Positions 46,457-57,105 of a DNA stretch of 64,000 nt are shown here, piece after piece (position 1 is the first letter of the stretch; every line of letters begins with the position of its first letter). A program made the translations under genes and the position numbers. Below the pieces are notes generated by a model. It searched no databases. It had not been told where the DNA came from and saw only the letters and a list, made by a program, of their open reading frames with translations. This DNA comes from Hirsutella rhossiliensis (Eukaryota > Ascomycota > Sordariomycetes > Hypocreales > Ophiocordycipitaceae). The stretch is taken from positions 7,998,001 to 8,062,000 of the forward strand of contig NW_025408668.1 of assembly GCF_020360975.1 (NCBI RefSeq). The letters are read 5' to 3'.

Positions 46457-47368
46457 ATACTAACTTCCGCGATAGATATATCTACCTCCCCCTCCCCCGC
46501 TTCCTCCTTCTTAGAGCGTGCGGAGTCGTTCGTCGACGCTATACTAAGCACGGCCGACGATAGCTCCGCCGCTGCCGCTGCTCCTACCCGCGCCCCCGCG
46601 ACCGCGCCTACCGCCGCCGCCTCTACCTCTATTACGCTAGCCGCCCTTACGTCGCCCTTTTATATAACGACGCTATCCCCGCCGCCGGCTATAACGCCCG
46701 GCCCCTTTACCCCTACCTCTGCCTCTACTACCCCTATAAGTCCGCTACCTAGTAAGCGTAGTAGCTATTTTCCGCTAACTTCTTAAAGTATAAACGCTAA
46801 GTATAGGCTAGAGCTACCCGCGCGGCCCCTTATATATAGTGCGCGTTATAGGAGCTCCCCTACGCCGACTAAGTTAAGCGCCGTTATAGCGGTAGTTATT
46901 ACTAGTACGCGTATACCGGCCGCGCTTATAAGGCGGCGCCTTCTATCCTAGTTACTATAGCGTTAGCTTAGAAGGCCGGCGTATATAGGTAGGTATAGGG
47001 GGCTACTAAGAAGCGCCTTACCGCCGCCGCCGCCGCCTACTATAATCTCCGCGCCCTTAAGCGCTAGGGCCTTATCCTTAAGTAAGTTCCTCTCTTTTAG
47101 CTCTTTTACTTCTGCTACTAACTCTCTTAGTACTAGGAATACTACCTCCGTCGCCTTATCGGCGGTCCCCTTAGCCGTGCCTACCCCCCCCCCCGCCGCT
47201 ACTACTAGCTAGGCCCCCTTTACTCTTAGAGCCCCTAGAGCCGCCGCTACCGCTGACTAGCTCGCGGGCCTAAAGGGCCGCCTAAGCGCCTTAGAGAGCG
47301 CCGCCGCCGCTAATAAGGTAAAGGAGGACGATAAAGATAAGGATAAGGATAATAATAAAGATAAGGAG
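46457..47368 (+). pseudogene. Antisense ORF of Gypsy-A3 (about 300 codons, 109 codons stop-free)
   Basis: Followed codon by codon: from ATA 46457-46459 (presumed former ATG) the frame is open without any stop to 46783. It then continues to the acidic tail near 47.35 kb with only about six RIP-type TAA/TAG. Segments: LTSAIDISTSPSPASSFLER, AESFVDAILSTADD, Pro/Thr-rich LSPPPAITPGPF, TPISPLPSKRSSYFPLTS, RRPAYIGRYRGLLRSALPPP, SLSKFLSFSSFTSATNSL, LAGLKGRLSALESAAAANKV and a Lys/Asp/Asn tail. It lies opposite to gag-pol, just inside the 3' LTR. The ATG-started sense frame at 46351-46551 is probably its shadow. Conservation in three copies argues for a real accessory gene; function unknown. Confidence 0.65.
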
Positions 47369-50300
47369 TAGGTTTAGGTAGTTTAAGGGCTCTACCTTAA
47401 AATAAACGCTATTTTTATCTTTACTTATATTATTATACTCGCGTTATTATAACTACTTACTCTGCTTTACTTACTTTATAGTCTTAGCCCGGGCTATTAT
47501 TAGTAGTTTACTAGTCTATTATTCTTATCTACCGTTCTAAATAAGGCTTTAAACTTATCGAGGGCTATAGTTCCCGTAAACTTATATATAGGTTCTTATA
47601 TAAGGTCGAGATACCCGCGCTACTTAACGAGGACCTCTTAGCGTTTCCCTTTACCGACCTTTTTCTAGCGCGTAGCCTATATCTCTTTAACCTTAAACTT
47701 ATCCTCTCCTTTTACCTTAATTATAAGTAGTTAAGCGTCTATTACTTTTTATCTAAGTAGCGGGTTAAAAGAAGCTCTATAAAAAAGGTCTATATTAATC
47801 TTATTATAGACCCTTATTAAGAGACTATTAAGCTCTATAACCTATAGGCTAATAACCTTTTATACTATAAACTTTATATATAGCTAGTTAAGCTTCTTCT
47901 TTAGCTATACTAACCTATAGTTATAGAGGTTTAGCTATACCTTATCTCTTACTATAAACCTATCTACTAGGGCCCTAGTCTTATTAGCGTATTACTTTTA
48001 ATCTTATACTACGGCGGCTATCGCGGATTAATAATAATCTATAGTCTCTTATAGCTTTTATATAAACGTAGAAGCACGGCCCTTTAGTAATAAATTACTA
48101 TACTACTCTACTACTATATCTATAGTAAAGGGAACTGGTAAGGGTAGTTCGAAGCTATATATTATAAAGAAAAGGGCTATCTTAATAAAGGTATATAGTT
48201 TACTATTTAATATAAGTTAGGCCGCGGGGAGCTAACGGTCTTAGTTTACTTAGTTATAGGCTATAATAGCTTATAGGTAAGCCTATGCCTCCTAGTTAAC
48301 TCTCTTAGGCCCTCTATTAGTTTATAAGTAATATACTATACTAAGTAGCTATATAATCTAAAGTAGCTAGTATAGGTACTACTAAAAGCGGCTAGTTTAA
48401 TTCGATCCCTTATCGCTTATAATAGAGGCTAGCTAGCTATATAAGCGGGCCTAGTACTATAGGAAGCGCTCTATATAAGACTTTATATTTATAAATAGTA
48501 TTAGCTCTAATACTATAGACTTATTAAGTTAGTCTTTAATTACTTATATATAGCGGTTACCGCCTTCTATAAGTAAGAGGTCTATTATAAAGTCTATCTA
48601 TATATATATATAGAACTAGTTAGGTACCGGAAGCTACTTAAGTAGCCCCTTAAGCTATACCCTTTAAATCTTAGTACGGCCGTAGATATCGTAGTTATAG
48701 AGGAAGTAGCGAACGTAGTACTATAGGAGGGGCTAGTAGAAATCCCTCGCAAGGCCTACTACTATACCCTACCTACCTAGGTAGCCTATAATACTAAAGT
48801 TATAGATAAGCTAGATTAGCTTCCCTTAGAGCTTATTCTATTTATTTAGCTTTAGTAGTTTATCTTTCTCCTTAGCTTCTATAGTATATAGCGCGCCTAG
48901 AACCTATAGTCTCCCCCGCTAATATAGATACCCTTATAGGTCGATATAATAGTCGGCTACTTATACCTTTAGCTTTAGCTTTAAATTAAGGCATCGAGCG
49001 CTAGACTTAATAGCGCGGCGTACGCTCTTATAGGTATAGTCTAGAGACGATATCCTATCCTATAAGCGCTAAAGGACCTTATCTTAGAATACCCGCGCTA
49101 TACGCGCCCTTAAGCCGGTCTATCCCTCCTTACTAGGCCGAGGTAAAGGTATAGGGGAAGGCTTATCTATTAGCGCCGCGCCTTCCTTTACTAAGGAAGC
49201 TCTTATATAAGTCTATAGCGCTTCTTATAGGATAAGCTATAGATCCTAGGCCTCGATATCCGCTCCTATTAGCCGGTCTTAATCCTTCTAGGAAAGCGTA
49301 TCTAAGACTATAGAGTCTTACCTTAGCTAGTACTTAATCGAGAAGTTAAAGTATAAAAGATACTTTACTTAGCGGGCTTACTATTTTAAGAGGTACTAGT
49401 AGGTTATAAAGTACTTAAGATTCCTATAGTCTATAAGAACCTTAAAGCTCTTATAGCTCTAGAGCTCTACTTACTATTACTTAAGGTAGCTAATAATCGG
49501 TAGTATCTCCTTATCGTAAATAGCGTAATTCCGCTCTACTAGGGTTAGCTTATAGGAGTAGAACGCTATTAGTTACTTTTACTTATTTACCTCTTAAGAG
49601 AGCGTTCCTCTAAGTGCCTAGCCGCTATAGTCTACTTCGACTAACGTAGACCGGTTAAAGTCCTATTAAAGTAGTACTAGGGCCTATAAGAATAGGTCCT
49701 TAAGTATATAGAACGCTCCTTCCTATACGGGCCCTTAATAAAAGGCGGTCTATTTCCTAGTAATCTCGTTTAAGGGACTTATAATATAAGAGAAGCTCTT
49801 AATAAATATCTTATAATAGTTTATAAACCTAAGGAAGCTCTATACGCCTATTTATATAGTTAGGGCTGCTTAGTCTTAGATCGCTTAGATCTTTATAAGA
49901 TCCGCTTATATACCTACGCTTATATAGATAATAAAGCCTAGGTACTTAACCCTCTTAACCTTAAATTCGTACTTATCTAAGTTAAGGTAGAGCCTATAAA
50001 GTTAAAGGCGCTTTAAGACTCTTTATACTTTCTATATATAGTCCTTATAAGAGCCGCTTATATAGATAAGGATATTATCTATATATATAAAGGCGAACTT
50101 ATTAAGGAAGTCCTATAGTATATTATTAATATAATACTAGAAGGTAGCGGGCGCTCCTAAGAGGCCGAAGGGCGTTATAAGCTACTTAAATAAGCTATAG
50201 CGTATATAAAACGCTGTCTTTTACTTATTACCCTCCGAGATCTATACCTTATAGAATGCCTATTTTATATTTAGCTTTATAAACTACTTTACCTTTAAAA

Positions 50301-51612
50301 GGTTATAGAGTATATCTAAGATTAAGGGTAAGGGGTAGCGGTCTAGCCTTATAATTACGTTTAGAGCCCTATAGTTATAATAGAACTATATCCTACCCCT
50401 TAGTTTATATATAAATAAGACCGGCGCTCTTACTTTAGAGCTACTTACTTAAATAAAACCCTTATCTAAGAGGTCCCTTAGCGTCTTCTTTAGTACTAGT
50501 AGCTCTACGTATAATATACTATATAGCGGTCTAAATAGTATAGGTAGTTCCTACCCCTTCTTATTAGTATAGAGTACGATCCTATAGTTTACCCCTAGCT
50601 TATATAGGTTAAGCTTATCCGCTTCCTAGGACTTAAATAGTAGTAGGAGGTCGTAAAAGCGCTCCGGTATCTACTACTATAGCTTAAAGGGCGACTTTAG
50701 CTTCTTTATTTAAAGGGCCTTATCGATATCCGCTAGGCTAACTATATAGACCGCTATATTAGCCGCTACCTAGCCTTGCCTCCGCTCTACTTATTATATA
50801 GTTCTTATAAAGATAAAGGTAAGGACTTCTTATACTAAGTATAAAGCTTATACGCCTAGTCCTATGCCTATAAAACCGTTATTATAGCGGACTTACTATT
50901 ACGTAGGCCTAAACTATAGCTTCTTTTAGTATAGAACTAAGTATAACTCTATATATAATAACTAGGGTTTCCTAAGGATTAAGGGAAATTCTAATTAAGG
51001 GATTATATAAACTATAATAAGCTTATAGTAACCGTCGACCTATATAGCTAGCTATATAATGCCCTTAATTACTATACCCTTTATTACGCTTAAGGCGCCC
51101 TTTACTTACCTTAAAGTAATCTTTTCTACTAGTACTTATATCTCTTATATAAACGCCTCGTTAACTACGGCGTAGTACTAGCAGCCCTTATCTATAAAGG
51201 TAGTAATAGGTAAGGAGTTATTAATTATAACTTATATTAAAGTAGGCTCCTTTTTTATATAGGCGGATAATTCCTCTTTCTCCTTTACTAGTACTAGTAA
51301 TTAAGGCTTTAAAGCCTATCTTTACTCCGGAGCTACTCTTTTTCCTCTAGGCCTAGGGGGGCGGAGTCCTCCTTATCGTTTAAAGTAAGGAGCGGTTCTA
51401 TCTTCGCTACTTAAACCGCTATAGGCCGCTTAGCTAAAAAGAAAGGGCATTTTAATATAAAGTATATAGATACTCCGTAATATAGGTAGCGGCCGTTAGC
51501 CTTCCTCTTCCTAATTTCCTTACTTATTACCTACTTCGCCCGCTACTTAAAGTGCGGGGCGGTATAGAGGGTAGTCGACGGCGTCTTCTTACCGCGTTTA
51601 GCTTAGTTTATA

Positions 51613-51646
51613 AGTTAGCACCCTTAGCTTCTAGCACCCCCTACTT
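51613..51646. repeat. Fot1-like left terminal inverted repeat
   Basis: AGTTAGCACCCTTAGC... pairs with 53427-53460 with one mismatch. It contains an internal direct repeat of CTTCTAGCACC. Confidence 0.9.
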
Positions 51647-51699
51647 CCGGTACTCTTTATAGTACTAAGGTAGGTATATTTTAAACGTAATTAAAGCCG

Positions 51700-53330
51700 T
51701 ATTTTAATATTATAATAACTAAATTTAGTATTTCTAGCTACTCTAGCCACTAGCTATTATAAAGAGCTTTAAATCCTACGTTCTAATTAGCTATAGCGGC
51801 GGTAGCCGGCTTAAGCGTACGCTCGAGCTATTTCTTTATCTTTATAACTTATTTAATCTATACGAACCGCTTATTAAGGTCCTAAGGGACCTTTTTCTAT
51901 TTTTAAGGCCGTAGACGATATAATTAATACTCTAGCTACTATATTCGAAGTTAGGAGGCTATAAGCTACTAATTTTACTTATTAAGGCTATAGCTAACCT
52001 TATTAAAGAGTAGTCGGATTATATAGTTAACTTAACCGCGGTTTTCTAGCCTTATAATAAGGCGACGGACTTCTTATAATCGTTTAGGCGTTTTAAGGGC
52101 ATTATAAATAGCTAGGGTACTAGAATTCTTTCTTTTTAATAGCGTTAACGGCGTTAATAGCTATAGTAAGACGAACCGGCTTAGTAAGGGCTTTGCTATA
52201 TTAACTAGCTATAGTCCTAACCTACGCTACCCGCCCTTAATATTCTTTTCGGTTAGACCGGCCTACCGGGCTTAATAATATACTTAGAGGAAGGTAGCCT
52301 TATTAATTAGCGCTATATCGTCGAAAGATACGATTTTTTTAAGTTAATATCGATAGGTAGCCTTAATTAGTAAGAAAACCGAGATATTAAGAGGTTAGAG
52401 GACGTAGGAGGAGTATACTAGTAGAAAAAGAAGATAAATACGATTCTTAAAGCATTTATATATAAAATCGTCGGTCTAATAGCTCCTATAGCTATTAACG
52501 ATAAGGAGAACGTTCCCCTATAAGTAGCGCCTTATTTAAGGGATAAATACCTACTTAAGCTATTAAATAGCGATAGAATCGCTTATCTAGCCCTTTAAGG
52601 AAGTAACGAAGTCCTAATCCTTTAGAAAATCGAGTTCGTTAAGGAACTATTACTATTAAAGGTCCTAGCCCTTAAAGATTATAAGGGGGGTTAAGGCCTA
52701 GCTTATTATAGAGACGTATTTAACGATTATAGTTTAATAATATAATCTAAGCCGCTTCTTAATAGCCTCCTTCTTCTCTAAGCTCCCTAGCACTAGCTTA
52801 TTATAGCTAAGGCCCTTAAGGATACCTATTTCGTTTATATTAAAGCGTGATTTCGGTAGGATTGCCTATATAGCCGGTAGCTTAAGCAATTAAAACTATT
52901 CCTTAATCCCGCTAATAGAGGCGCCGTTAATATAGGTAGAATTAAGAGATTTACCTTTAATCGTACTAATCTCTAGGTTTCGGGCTAAAAAGCTCGAAAC
53001 CTAGTATTTTCTAAGTAGGCGGGGGTCTTTACTAGCTATAATAATACGGCTAGCAAATTCCCTAAGTTAATAATATGTTAGAGGCAGCCTAAGGGCCGCT
53101 TAGGTAAGAACCTATTTATAGAGGTGTTTTTCCTACTCTTAACTAAGCCTTTAAGATGCCTCTTTTACCTCCTTTATAAGTAGGGCTCCTTTAAAACGCG
53201 TTTAAAGGGTTATTCTTAGAATACCCTACTTACGACTAGCTTAGAGCTAAGGTATACTATTATTAATAGCTTTAAGCGCTTCTTAGAGCTGGTTTTCGGT
53301 ATATTTAGAAAGGCATTGCTAATTCGAATA
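51700..53330 (-). pseudogene. Fot1/pogo-family transposase (DDE_1), RIP-inactivated
   Basis: Minus-strand frame. A degraded N-terminal HTH part lies near 53.0-53.3 kb. The DDE core spans about 52.85-52.23 kb with FNINEIGILKGL (the MDE(T/K)G motif, Asp now Asn), PLIIFKG, LLIVNSYRSY (LLxDGHGSH, Asp now Asn, His now Tyr), KNRIYLLFLLVYSSYVL (NIYLLFLPxHTSHxLQPLD) and NISVFLLIKATYRYQL. The tail (RFVLL, LLIIRLENRG) is shared with the 41753-42115 fragment. It would cut and paste the element at TA sites; the catalytic residues are gone. Confidence 0.85.
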
Positions 53331-53426
53331 ATATTTATTTTATAATTATTAAATAAGAGATATATAAGAAAACGCGGTCACGATATAGTAGGTAGTTAAC
53401 GCGATAGTAATATAAGGAGGTGCTAG

Positions 53427-53460
53427 AAGTAGGGGGTGCTAGAAGCTAGGGGTGCTAACT
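53427..53460. repeat. Fot1-like right terminal inverted repeat
   Basis: Reverse complement of the left TIR; ends GGGTGCTAACT, followed by the TA target duplication. Confidence 0.9.
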
Positions 53461-54348
53461 TATAGGTAGCCGATATTAAGGTATCTTTATTTATATCGAT
53501 AGCTAGTTATTTATCTTATAAAAGGGCGGTAATCCTATTACCGCTATATAGTATACGCTTATAGAGCTTCTAAAAACGCAGCGTTTATTTATAGCCCTAA
53601 GCTACCTTTATTAACTAGCTTATATACTCGCCGTAGTTAGTAGGTATAATTATAGGGATAAGTAGCTCCCGTAGGGCCGGCGTAATCGAATTCTATAGCT
53701 ATATAAGCTTCGCGCTATCTTCCTATACTATAGTCCCCGCTACCTATAAGAGCGTTTCTTTAAAATCGGGAAGGAATTCGCTAAAGGTTTATCCGTTTCT
53801 CTACTTAAGGGTCTATAGCCTATCTTACGCCTTCTCCCGCTCCTATACGTTGCCGAACGTATATATAAGGTATTAGAAGAAGTCTTATAGGTCGCGTCTA
53901 CCCCTAGGGCCGCCCTTATCTTAGAATCTAGAGATCCGCCGTATCTAGGGCTCCGGTAGCGTATAGAGGAGTAAATACCACGCTATATCGCGATAGCTAT
54001 TTAGGCCCTATTTCTCGTTAGTTATAAACTTCGTCTATAGCCGGCTAAGGAAGAAGTAAAAGGACTTTAGCTTACCGTCCTAAGTCGGCTAAGGGAGCGG
54101 CTTCCGCGTTAATAGTATCGCCGCTATAACCGGCGTTATAGAGGCTATAGGGGTTAGAGCTAGTCTCGTAGACGGCTCCCTTAGTATAGTAAGAACCTCG
54201 TCCTTCTCGCTAGCCGTCGCGCTTTTAATCGCTTCTAGGATAGCTACGATACTTCCTATCTATCTAAGGAGGGGCGGAGTGCTTCCTTAAGGGGGAGGCG
54301 CCCTTTCTAAAGAGATATCTATTAGATCTATTAATTAATAGCTTATAC

Positions 54349-54534
54349 TATTATAGAGTAAGTAGAGGTATAAGTATAGGTACCGTCTATAGGATAATAT
54401 TAATAAGCTATATAGAGCTCTCTTATACGCGGCTAGCCTATATATATATATATAGGATCTAGCCCTCTATACGTAACTATATAGCTTAGGCTATAGCCTA
54501 AGCCTATAACCTATAATAGTTAAAGACTCTTATA
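54349..54534 (-). repeat. Gypsy-A3 5' LTR
   Basis: 186 bp, followed on the right by the GTTAG duplication and on the left by the reversed primer-binding region GCTTATAC. Confidence 0.95.
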
Positions 54535-55739
54535 GTTAGTTTATTTTAAGTTAGTAAAGTATCTTAAGTAGTACTATATAGCTTAGTTTATTTATTTTAT
54601 TTACTTATTAATTTATAAGTAAAATACTATTAATAGCCTATATTTTACTTATAAGATAAAATAAAGATTTAACTAAAACTTACTTATAAATAAGGACCTT
54701 TTATTTAAGATAATACCTTTTAAAGGTCTATATACTAATTTAACTTAGTAATAAAATAATTCTATTAGCTTTAAAGCTATTATTATCTTAGAGATTAGAA
54801 AGAAAAGGTAATACTTAGTATATTAGTCTATAATTACTAAGATTATATTAACGTTTTATCTATTATATTATACTTTAAGTAAACCTATAGTAAAGTCTAT
54901 TAATAATTCTTCTTATAGTTATATAGGATATAGTAATAATTATATAGTACTATAAGGGCGATACTTCTTAGATACTATACCTTAATATACTAAGTATAAC
55001 TAAATATATTTATTTATATCTTTTTCTATTTTATCTTAGTAGAAGTTCCTTACTAATAGTTTATTAGTATATTAAGAGCTAAAGTATCTTATTAATAAAT
55101 CGTTATAAAAGAGCTATATTAGCTCTTACTATAAAGCTACTTTTAAAGGTACTATAATATAACCCTTTTATAGTAGTAGTCTATCTAAGCGTATTAACTA
55201 AAAACCCTTTCCTTTTAAAAAGTCTTTAGTCTCTTTTAGCTTACTAATCGCTATATTAACTAACTAAGTACGTTTTAGTAACTTTAGTAATAGTTTTAGA
55301 ACTTTTACTATATAAACCTTTATATAGTAGGCTGCTTTTTTAATTGTCTTCCTTAATAGTAACTATTTATAACTAGCTCTCTCTTTAGCTTAATCGGCTA
55401 ATTATTTAAGTCTTACGCTTAAATTATTATAGTTTCGCTATAAATAAGCTTATATATTTTCCTTATATAAAGGTACTTTATTATACTTATATTAACTTAA
55501 GGTTAAGTATCTCTTTACTTAAAAAAACGCCTTATTATTTCTTTATATAAATATATTATTAATAGTAGCTAGCTTTACTTATAGCTTTAATAATAGTTCT
55601 ATAAATAAGGGCTTCTTACCTTTATATTTAAGTATTCTTATTAGCGCGTTTACTAAGTTTAATTTACGTATATAATACTTAATTATAAAGTTAAATAGTA
55701 TTAAATATATATACTATCTTACTTACTTCTTATTTAAGG
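54535..55739 (-). pseudogene. Gypsy-C pol: end of RNase H, and integrase
   Basis: Minus strand, entered from the composite element: LNKKQVRQ, LFNFIIKYYIRKLNLVNALI (end of RNase H: FxFxIxYRPGKxNxxADALSR), the zinc-binding region, then the integrase core with RPYSTIQLLLYPIQL-like block, LLIDFTIGLLKV (catalytic Asp), IILVIIDQYTKYYLF and the second half leading to TQDTLL near 54.54 kb. Frames on both sides fit once the insertions are removed. Confidence 0.8.
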
Positions 55740-56630
55740 TATTACGAAAAAGATATAGCCGCCTATTAAATATAAGCGATAGCGTTAATTAACGTATATA
55801 GTATATATAATATACCCCCTTAGGGATATCGGGTTAATTCGTCCTAGGATACCTAGATATCCTAGACTATAGTAGGAATTTTTATATAAGTAGGCCCTAT
55901 GCTAAAACCGCGCTTAATTACGCTAGCGGGACTTAAACTATAGGCCTTCGGGTAATACGCGCTAGGCTAGCTAGAAGTACGTGCGTAGTTACCGGGAAGT
56001 TCCTAGAAGGGTAACCCCTCTACCTAGGCTTATAACTATCACGAAAAAGATATAGCCGCCTATTAGATATAAGCGATAGCGTTAATTAACGTATATAGTA
56101 TACGCGATATACCCCCTTAGGGATATCGGGTTAATTCGTCCTAGGATACCTAGATATCCTAGACTATAGCGGGAATTTTTATATAGGCAGGCCCTATACT
56201 AAAACCGCGCTTAATTACGCTAGCGGGACTTAAACTACGGGCCTTTAGGTAATACGCGCTAGGCTAGCTAGAAGTGCGTACGTAGTTACCGGGAAGTTCC
56301 CGGAGGGGTAACCCCTCCGCCCGGGCTTATAACTATCACGAAAAAGATATAGCCGCCTATTAGATATAAGCGATAGCGTTAATTAACGTATATAGTATAC
56401 GCGATATACCCCCTTAAGGATATTAGGTTAATTCGTCCCGGGATACCTAGATATCCTAGACTATAGCGGGAATTTTTATATAGGCAGGCCCTATACTAAA
56501 ACCGCGCTTAATTGCGCTAGCGGGACTCGAACCACGGGCCTTTAGGTAATACGCGCTAGGCTAGCTAGAAGTACGTGCGCAGTTACCGGGAAGTTCCCGG
56601 AGGGGTAACCCCTCCGCCCGGGCTTATAAC
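55740..56630 (-). repeat. Three tandem 297-bp miniature LTR units (73-bp LTR plus 224-bp interior)
   Basis: Exact 297-bp period: LTRs at 55740-55812, 56037-56109, 56334-56406; interiors 55813-56036, 56110-56333, 56407-56630. A fourth LTR is at 62515-62587. On the minus strand each LTR starts TATCGCG, ends GTGATA, and is followed at once by GTTATAAGCC (primer site) and preceded by TTAAGGGGGTA (polypurine tract). The third unit is the least mutated. No protein is encoded, so the element must rely on another's enzymes. Confidence 0.85.
56514..56580 (-). ncRNA. tRNA-like segment in the miniature element (pol III B-box)
   Basis: Minus strand contains GGTTCGAGTCC (56523-56533), which fits the pol III B-box / T-loop consensus, followed by CCGCTAGCGC. 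The segment starts GCGC and ends GCGC, giving a partial acceptor-like stem. The D and anticodon arms do not fold convincingly, so it is a tRNA relic rather than a tRNA gene. In units 1 and 2 the same site is RIP-mutated (GACTTAAACTA on the plus strand). Confidence 0.4.
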
Positions 56631-57105
56631 TCTCGTAAAGAGAGATACGAGAAGGGCATAAAAATACACGAAGGTGAAATTAGAAGTAAGGGGTCGGATA
56701 GGCAGGGCAGAGAGATTTAATTCTTATAGGAGCAGTAATTGCGGCAGGGGAGTAATTATTATATTGCCTTAATTCTCCTTCTTTCCTCTATCTAACGCCC
56801 TTCTTTATACCCGTTTAGTATCTTAATTAATATAGAAGATCCTGCTTAAAGAAGCTACTAATATCCTTTCGACTACCGAGCTTTTTACCGGTTTTTCCCC
56901 TCTTTTCTAGCCGTTGCCGGCACATCCGTCTTATCTCTCGCTACCTCTATAGGAAGCTATCGCTACTTCTGCTTCCCCTCTTACCCCTACCCTCCTCTCT
57001 GCACCTCCTTTTAGCTCCTTCCTTAAAACCTGTTTTTAGCTTCCTAGGTCCCTCGTACTAAGGGATATCTCCGAGAACTACGAAATTAGGCCACGCTTCA
57101 TGACA
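56631..57105 (-). repeat. Copia-1b LTR (475 bp) inside the composite element
   Basis: Plus-strand copy begins TCTCGTAAAGAGAG and ends CTTCATGACA, i.e. LTR start TGTCATGAAGCG on the minus strand with TG preserved. Upstream (57106-57115) is the polypurine tract. Downstream on the minus strand comes the miniature interior, not a target site. Confidence 0.85.

Larger units (their letters stand above)
51613..53460 (-). mobile_element. Fot1/pogo-like DNA transposon, complete
   Basis: 1848 bp with terminal inverted repeats of at least 34 bp starting AGTTAGCACCC (one mismatch over 34), continuing imperfectly to about 54 bp. Flanked by TA (51611-51612 and 53461-53462). Comparison with Gypsy-A2 (cggctacctatatagaccgagc region) shows the empty site has one TA fewer, so TA was duplicated on insertion. 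The length is close to Fot1 of Fusarium (about 1.9 kb) and the first TIR bases are similar. Confidence 0.9.
47540..54170 (-). pseudogene. Gypsy-A3 gag-pol, RIP-inactivated and split by the Fot1-like element
   Basis: Reverse complement of the gag-pol of copy 1. Chromodomain end near 47.55-47.75 kb, integrase 48.0-49.0 kb, RNase H 49.3-49.7 kb, RT about 49.95-50.7 kb with its box near 50.06 kb (YIDN), protease near 51.18 kb (reading Asp-Lys-Gly, from the Asp-Glu-Gly of copies 1 and 2), gag 51.3-51.61 kb and 53.46-54.17 kb. The transposon sits in the C-terminal part of gag. Confidence 0.9.
45730..54534 (-). mobile_element. Gypsy-A copy 3: complete, inserted in Gypsy-C, carrying a Fot1-like element
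   Basis: 8805 bp including a 1848-bp transposon; without it and its TA duplication the element is 6955 bp, like copies 1 and 2. LTRs are 45730-45915 (3') and 54349-54534 (5'), with a perfect target duplication GTTAG (45725-45729, 54535-54539). Gypsy-C integrase frame reads through when it is removed. Confidence 0.95.

Noticed and set aside
56514..56580. Functional tRNA gene
   Set aside because: Only the T-loop/B-box and part of an acceptor stem are convincing; no believable anticodon arm.
55740..56630. CRISPR-like or satellite array (three 297-bp repeats)
   Set aside because: Units are far too long for CRISPR, have no spacer pattern, and show LTR, primer-site and polypurine signals with a target duplication; a retroelement multimer explains them.
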